From: an uncultured Lachnospiraceae bacterium | Lineage (GTDB): Bacteria > Bacillota > Clostridia > Lachnospirales > Lachnospiraceae | Reading direction: 5' to 3' | Assembly: GCA_947626395.1 (NCBI GenBank) | Contig: CANQRU010000002.1 | Span: 62,001 to 126,000 of the forward strand | Length of the DNA: 64,000 nt | Part shown: positions 60,132-64,000 of the stretch, piece after piece | Numbering within the stretch: position 1 is the first letter of the stretch | Layout: the number at the start of each line of letters is the position of its first letter | The notes under the pieces: generated by a model | What the model saw: only the letters and a program-made list of their open reading frames with translations | Told to the model about the DNA's origin: nothing | Database searches by the model: none | Translations under genes and position numbers: made by a program

Positions 60132-60611
60132 TTGAGTAATTGCAGGAAGCCGCGGCACGACACGCCGGAAGGCAGGCTTCTGAACCAGTACATGCGGATC
60201 GCCCGCAAGCACCGGTGCGTTCTGGAGAAACGGCTGAATTCCACGGGCGTGTACCGGAGCCAGCACCGGGTGCTGATGTGCATCCACGATCATCCGAACA
60301 TTTCCCAGAAGGAACTGGCGCGGATGAACGACGTCACATCGGCGACCATCGCCGTGACGTTAAAAAAGCTGGAGAAGGGCGGCTATATCAGCCGCACGGT
60401 GGACGAGCGGGACAACCGGTTCAACCAGATCACGGTTACGGAGAAGGGGCAGCAGGTCGTAAAGGACAGCCGGAGGATCTTCTCGGAAGTGGAGAATGCC
60501 ATGTTTTCGGGCTTTTCGGAAGAGGAGTTTACGGCCATGGGCGGCTATTTTGACCGGATCATGGAGAATCTGGTGCGGCTGGAGCTGGGAGAAGGTTCCG
60601 GCGGGGCGTGA
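60132..60611 (+). CDS. MarR-family repressor
   Basis: Winged-helix regulator of 159 residues. The DNA-binding part spans about 45-110, with ISQKELARMNDVTSATIAVTLKKLEKGGYISR and the wing DERDNRFNQITVTEKG. The start is TTG with GGAGGTGA upstream. It heads an operon with two ABC exporter genes, a common arrangement in which the repressor responds to the exported toxic compound. The ligand is unknown. Confidence 0.9.
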   Translation: MSNCRKPRHDTPEGRLLNQYMRIARKHRCVLEKRLNSTGVYRSQHRVLMCIHDHPNISQKELARMNDVTSATIAVTLKKLEKGGYISRTVDERDNRFNQITVTEKGQQVVKDSRRIFSEVENAMFSGFSEEEFTAMGGYFDRIMENLVRLELGEGSGGA

Positions 60612-60695
60612 GTCATGAGAATGACGGTTATAAGGAAGAAGCATTTCCGCGCGAATGCGCGCAGCAACAAATACAGAAAGTGAGGACATTTCACA

Positions 60696-62441
60696 TTGAA
60701 ACGCTACAAGAAGTATATCATGCCGTACCTGGCGGCGTTCATCCTGTCGCCGGTTCTGATGCTCTCGGAGGTGGTGGGCGAGATCGCTCTGCCCAAGCTC
60801 ATGTCCCTGATCATCAATAACGGTGTCGCCAACCACGACGTGGCCTACATCATCGAGATCGGATTCGTGATGATCCTGATGGCCTGCGTCATGATCATCG
60901 GCGGCGTGGGCGGCGCCTATTTCTCAACCAAGGCGTCTACCTGCTTTACCGCCGACCTGCGCCGGGACTTGTTCGCCAAGGTGCAGGAATTTTCCTTCCA
61001 CAATATTGACCAGTTCAGCACCGGTTCCCTGGTGACCAGGCTGACCAACGACCTGACCCAGATCCAGATGGTGGTTATGATGTGCCTGCGGATGGCTTTC
61101 CGTTCGCCCGGCATGTTCGTGGGCGCGCTGATCATGGCGCTCTCGATGAACGCCAGCCTGGCGGTGATCGTGCTGATCGTGATCCCGCTGCTGGCGGGGG
61201 CCATTGCATTTCTGATGATCAAGGCGTATCCGCTGTTCGGCGTCATGCAGCAGAAGATCGACCGCCTCAACTCCGGGATCCAGGAGGCGCTGACCAATGT
61301 GCGCGTGATCAAGTCCTTCGTGCGTGAGGATTTTGAAAATAAGCGCTTCTACGACATGAACCTGGATCTGAAGCAGCACAGCTTAAAGGCCATGAACATC
61401 GTCATCACGACGATGCCGGTCATGATGCTGGCCATGAACATCACGACGATCCTGGTCGTGTGGTTCGGCGGCAACCAGATCATCGCGGGCCATATGGCCG
61501 TCGGCGACCTGACCGCGTTTACTACTTATATTGTACAGATCCTGTCGTCCCTGATGATGCTTTCGATGATCTTCTTAAACGGCGCCCGCGCCATGGCGTC
61601 TGTGAAGCGTGTCAATGAGGTTCTGGACGCAAAGATCGACCTGACCGACGACGCCGCTTCCAGGAAGGATCTGCAGGTCGCGAAAGGCCGCGTGGAATTT
61701 AAGGACGTCAGTTTCAGCTATAGCTCCGACGCCAGTGAAAAGGTTCTGGAGCACATCAGCTTCACGGCGGAGCCGGGCCAGATCATCGGCATCATCGGCA
61801 CCACCGGCAGCGGCAAGACCACATTGGTACAAATGATCCCCAGGCTTTACGACGCCACCGAGGGCCAGGTGCTGGTGGATGGCGTGGACGTGCGGGAGTA
61901 TTCCCTGAGAAATCTGCGCAACGGCGTGGCTATGGTGCTGCAGAAGAATGAGCTGTTCTCCGGCACCGTGGAGGAGAACCTGCGCTGGGGCGATGAGAAC
62001 GCTTCTATGGAAGAGATTCGGCAGATGGCGGAGAGCGCCCAGGCGGACGAATTCGTCATGGGCTTCGCGAATGGCTATCAGACGGAGATTGAGCAGGGCG
62101 GTACCAACGTATCCGGCGGTCAGAAGCAGCGTCTCTGCATCGCCAGGGCGCTTCTGAAGCGGCCGAAGATATTGATCCTGGACGACAGCACCAGCGCCGT
62201 GGATACGGCTACCGAGGCGAAGATCCGGGAGGCGTTCCGCACGTCGCTGAAAGACACGACGAAGATCATCATCGCGCAGCGCATCGGTTCCGTGGAGGGC
62301 GCTGACAAGATCCTGGTCATGGACGACGGACAGATCATCGGCATGGGTACCCACGACGAGCTGATCAAGACCTGCGAGGCTTACCAGGAGATCTATTACT
62401 CCCAGAGAGATCAGGAGAAGGAAAGGCAGGTGAGCGCGTGA
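60696..62441 (+). CDS. ABC exporter half-transporter, degenerate ATP site
   Basis: Fused membrane and ATPase protein of 581 residues. Six membrane helices fill about 1-310. The ATPase has the Walker A GTTGSGKTT (near 368), the signature NVSGGQKQR (near 470) and Walker B ILDDSTS (near 495). The catalytic Glu after Walker B is Asp here, and the H-loop His is Gln (IIAQRIG). These changes mark the inactive-site partner of heterodimeric exporters such as BmrC/TM287. The start is TTG with GTGAGG upstream. It overlaps the next ABC gene by one base (TGATG). Confidence 0.93.
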   Translation: MKRYKKYIMPYLAAFILSPVLMLSEVVGEIALPKLMSLIINNGVANHDVAYIIEIGFVMILMACVMIIGGVGGAYFSTKASTCFTADLRRDLFAKVQEFSFHNIDQFSTGSLVTRLTNDLTQIQMVVMMCLRMAFRSPGMFVGALIMALSMNASLAVIVLIVIPLLAGAIAFLMIKAYPLFGVMQQKIDRLNSGIQEALTNVRVIKSFVREDFENKRFYDMNLDLKQHSLKAMNIVITTMPVMMLAMNITTILVVWFGGNQIIAGHMAVGDLTAFTTYIVQILSSLMMLSMIFLNGARAMASVKRVNEVLDAKIDLTDDAASRKDLQVAKGRVEFKDVSFSYSSDASEKVLEHISFTAEPGQIIGIIGTTGSGKTTLVQMIPRLYDATEGQVLVDGVDVREYSLRNLRNGVAMVLQKNELFSGTVEENLRWGDENASMEEIRQMAESAQADEFVMGFANGYQTEIEQGGTNVSGGQKQRLCIARALLKRPKILILDDSTSAVDTATEAKIREAFRTSLKDTTKIIIAQRIGSVEGADKILVMDDGQIIGMGTHDELIKTCEAYQEIYYSQRDQEKERQVSA

Positions 62442-64000
62442 TGAGCAGCAAGAACATGGTAAATGAGAATGCGGCGGCAGCCGCCGGAACGCAGGCAGCG
62501 CCTGCTGTCGACAAGGCTGCCCGCGTCGCAAGCCTGAAGAGACGGTACAGCAAATATGCTTCCTCGGTAGGCGGTATGCGTGGTCCCGGTCCCGGCGGCC
62601 CCGGACGGCGCGGCAGGAACGCGGCCCAGCAGCCGATCGCGAAGGGAGCCATGAAGGACAGCGGCAAGACGATCCGCCGGATCTTCGGCTATCTGGACGA
62701 GGATAAACCCAAGATGCTGATCGCCTTTGTCTGCGTACTGGTCAGCACCATTACCAATCTGGCGGGCTCGTATATGCTCCGCCCGATCATCAATACCTAC
62801 ATCGCGCCGCTTGACGGCAGCCGCGGCGACGCGGCCGGACTGCTCAGGTCTCTGCTTGTGATGGCGGCCATCTATCTGGCGGGGGTCGCGGCGAACTACC
62901 TGCAAGCCAAGACCATGTTAAACATCGCCCAGAACGCCCTGCAGCGGATCCGTGACGACCTGTTTACGAAAATGCAGGAGCTGCCGGTGCGTTTCTACGA
63001 CAATAACAATAACGGCGACCTGATGAGCCGTTTCACTAACGACGTGGATGTGCTGGGCCAGATGCTTTCCAATACGCTGGTACAGCTGTTCTCCGGCGCG
63101 CTGAGCATCATCGGGACCCTGGCGCTCATGATCTACACCAACATCTGGCTGACGCTGGTGACGCTTCTGATGATGCCGCTGATGCTTAAGGCCGGCGGCG
63201 CGGTGGCCATGCGGAGCCGGAAATATTTCAAATCGCTTCAGGAGTCCCTGGGCGCGGTCAACGGCTACGTGGAGGAGACGGTCAGCGGCCAGAAGGTAGT
63301 GAAGGTCTTCTGCCATGAGGATGTGGCGAAGGAAGAGTTCAATATCTTAAACGACGACCTGCGGGAAAATCAGATCAAGGCCCAGTTTTTCGGCGGCCTG
63401 ATGGGCCCGGTCATGAACTGCTTAAGCCAGGTGAATTACTCCCTGACAGCAGCCATCGGCGGCGTGCTCTGTGTGCTGCGGGGCTTTGATATTGGCGGAC
63501 TGACGGTGTTCCTGAATTACTCCCGGCAGTTCTCCCGCCCGGTCAATGAGATCTCCCAGCAGGTGAGCCAGGTGTTCTCGGCTCTGGCCGGCGCGGAGCG
63601 GGTCTTCGCGGTGATGGACGAGAAGCCGGAGCCCGCGGACGATGCGGACGCAGTGACGCTTGCGCCGATGCAGGGGCATGTGATCCTGGATCATGTATAT
63701 TTCGGCTACAACCCGGATAAGACGATCCTTAAGGACATCAGCCTCTACGCGAAACCGGGGCAGAAGATCGCGTTTGTCGGTTCCACCGGCGCCGGCAAGA
63801 CCACGATCACCAACCTGATCAACCGGTTCTACGATATCCAGTCGGGAACCATCACGATCGACGGTGTGGATATCAAGCATCTGAAAATGGATAACCTGCG
63901 GGAAAATATCGCCATGGTTCTGCAGGATACCCACCTGTTCACGGGAACTGTGCGGGAGAATATCCGCTACGGACGGCTGGATGCCACTGACGAGGAAGTG
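62441..64000 (+). CDS. ABC exporter half-transporter, second subunit (cut by window end)
   Basis: The first 520 codons are present and remain open to the end. An N-terminal cytosolic extension of about 75 residues is rich in Ala, Gly and Pro (GPGPGGPGRRGR). The membrane part follows (about 80-370), then the ATPase with Walker A GSTGAGKTT near 446 and the Q-loop MVLQDTHLFTG. The signature and Walker B lie beyond the window, so whether it holds the active catalytic Glu cannot be seen; by analogy it should. One-base overlap with the upstream gene indicates coupled translation. Confidence 0.9.
   Translation, partial: MSSKNMVNENAAAAAGTQAAPAVDKAARVASLKRRYSKYASSVGGMRGPGPGGPGRRGRNAAQQPIAKGAMKDSGKTIRRIFGYLDEDKPKMLIAFVCVLVSTITNLAGSYMLRPIINTYIAPLDGSRGDAAGLLRSLLVMAAIYLAGVAANYLQAKTMLNIAQNALQRIRDDLFTKMQELPVRFYDNNNNGDLMSRFTNDVDVLGQMLSNTLVQLFSGALSIIGTLALMIYTNIWLTLVTLLMMPLMLKAGGAVAMRSRKYFKSLQESLGAVNGYVEETVSGQKVVKVFCHEDVAKEEFNILNDDLRENQIKAQFFGGLMGPVMNCLSQVNYSLTAAIGGVLCVLRGFDIGGLTVFLNYSRQFSRPVNEISQQVSQVFSALAGAERVFAVMDEKPEPADDADAVTLAPMQGHVILDHVYFGYNPDKTILKDISLYAKPGQKIAFVGSTGAGKTTITNLINRFYDIQSGTITIDGVDIKHLKMDNLRENIAMVLQDTHLFTGTVRENIRYGRLDATDEEV

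Overview
The window reads as a chromosomal segment of a GC-rich, spore-forming member of the Clostridia. The master sporulation regulator Spo0A, the c-di-AMP receptor DarA, strong AGGAGG ribosome sites and ATPase-less LplABC-type sugar importers all point to Firmicutes. A Lachnospiraceae-like gut anaerobe is the best guess, from gene content and GC content only. No rRNA, tRNA, CRISPR array, transposase or prophage gene was seen.

Layout. 1-1496: an SH3 lipoprotein and darA. 1723-5266: an L-rhamnose module, with an AraC regulator divergent from rhaB-rhaD. 5267-6177: a non-coding block with two very large stem structures and tandem repeats. 6178-7002: a membrane-anchored amidase. 7232-14211: a six-gene operon (class II aldolase, PPi-type phosphofructokinase, triose-phosphate isomerase, LarA-family racemase/epimerase, NagB-like deaminase, NagA) that looks like a complete amino-sugar to triose-phosphate route with one unexpected enzyme. 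14338-17697: GtrA and YfhO membrane proteins. 17797-19173: argH. 19210-33095: an AraC regulator, an LplBC-type importer with its binding protein, then a GH3, a GH31 alpha-xylosidase and a permuted GH3, probably for xylose-decorated beta-glucan oligosaccharides. 33451-35945: spo0A and glgA. 36011-50510: mostly housekeeping genes (HAD phosphatases, PrsA-like foldase, M18 peptidase, tdk, nrdR, yqeG, aroE-aroK-aroQ, efp, argS, an SNF2 helicase). 50669-58070: an FMN-barrel protein, then a second pentose/deoxyhexose module (xylulokinase, DUF4867-like cupin, FucI-like isomerase, GH78 rhamnosidase). 58211-59881: an AT-richer patch with a DUF4143-type ATPase and an orphan HicB. 60132-64000: MarR with a heterodimeric ABC exporter, the second subunit cut by the window end.

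The most unusual content is non-coding. Four large intergenic elements (5285-5542, 5849-6013 in reverse, 27360-27562, 30098-30292) have almost unrelated helix sequences but share small internal loops at matching places (AA opposite TAA, TAA opposite TAA, TC opposite TC). The helices between the loops differ while base pairing is kept, which is the signature of a conserved RNA fold. A fifth, different large palindromic element lies after argS. Separately, many gene ends and spacers carry short imperfect tandem duplications (periods 17, 18, 22, 23, about 33-38, 35 and 39 nt), several spanning stop codons, and aroE contains an in-frame 3 x 36 nt repeat.

All coordinates, motifs and pairings were read by eye. 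Family names rest on recognised motifs and no database search was run.
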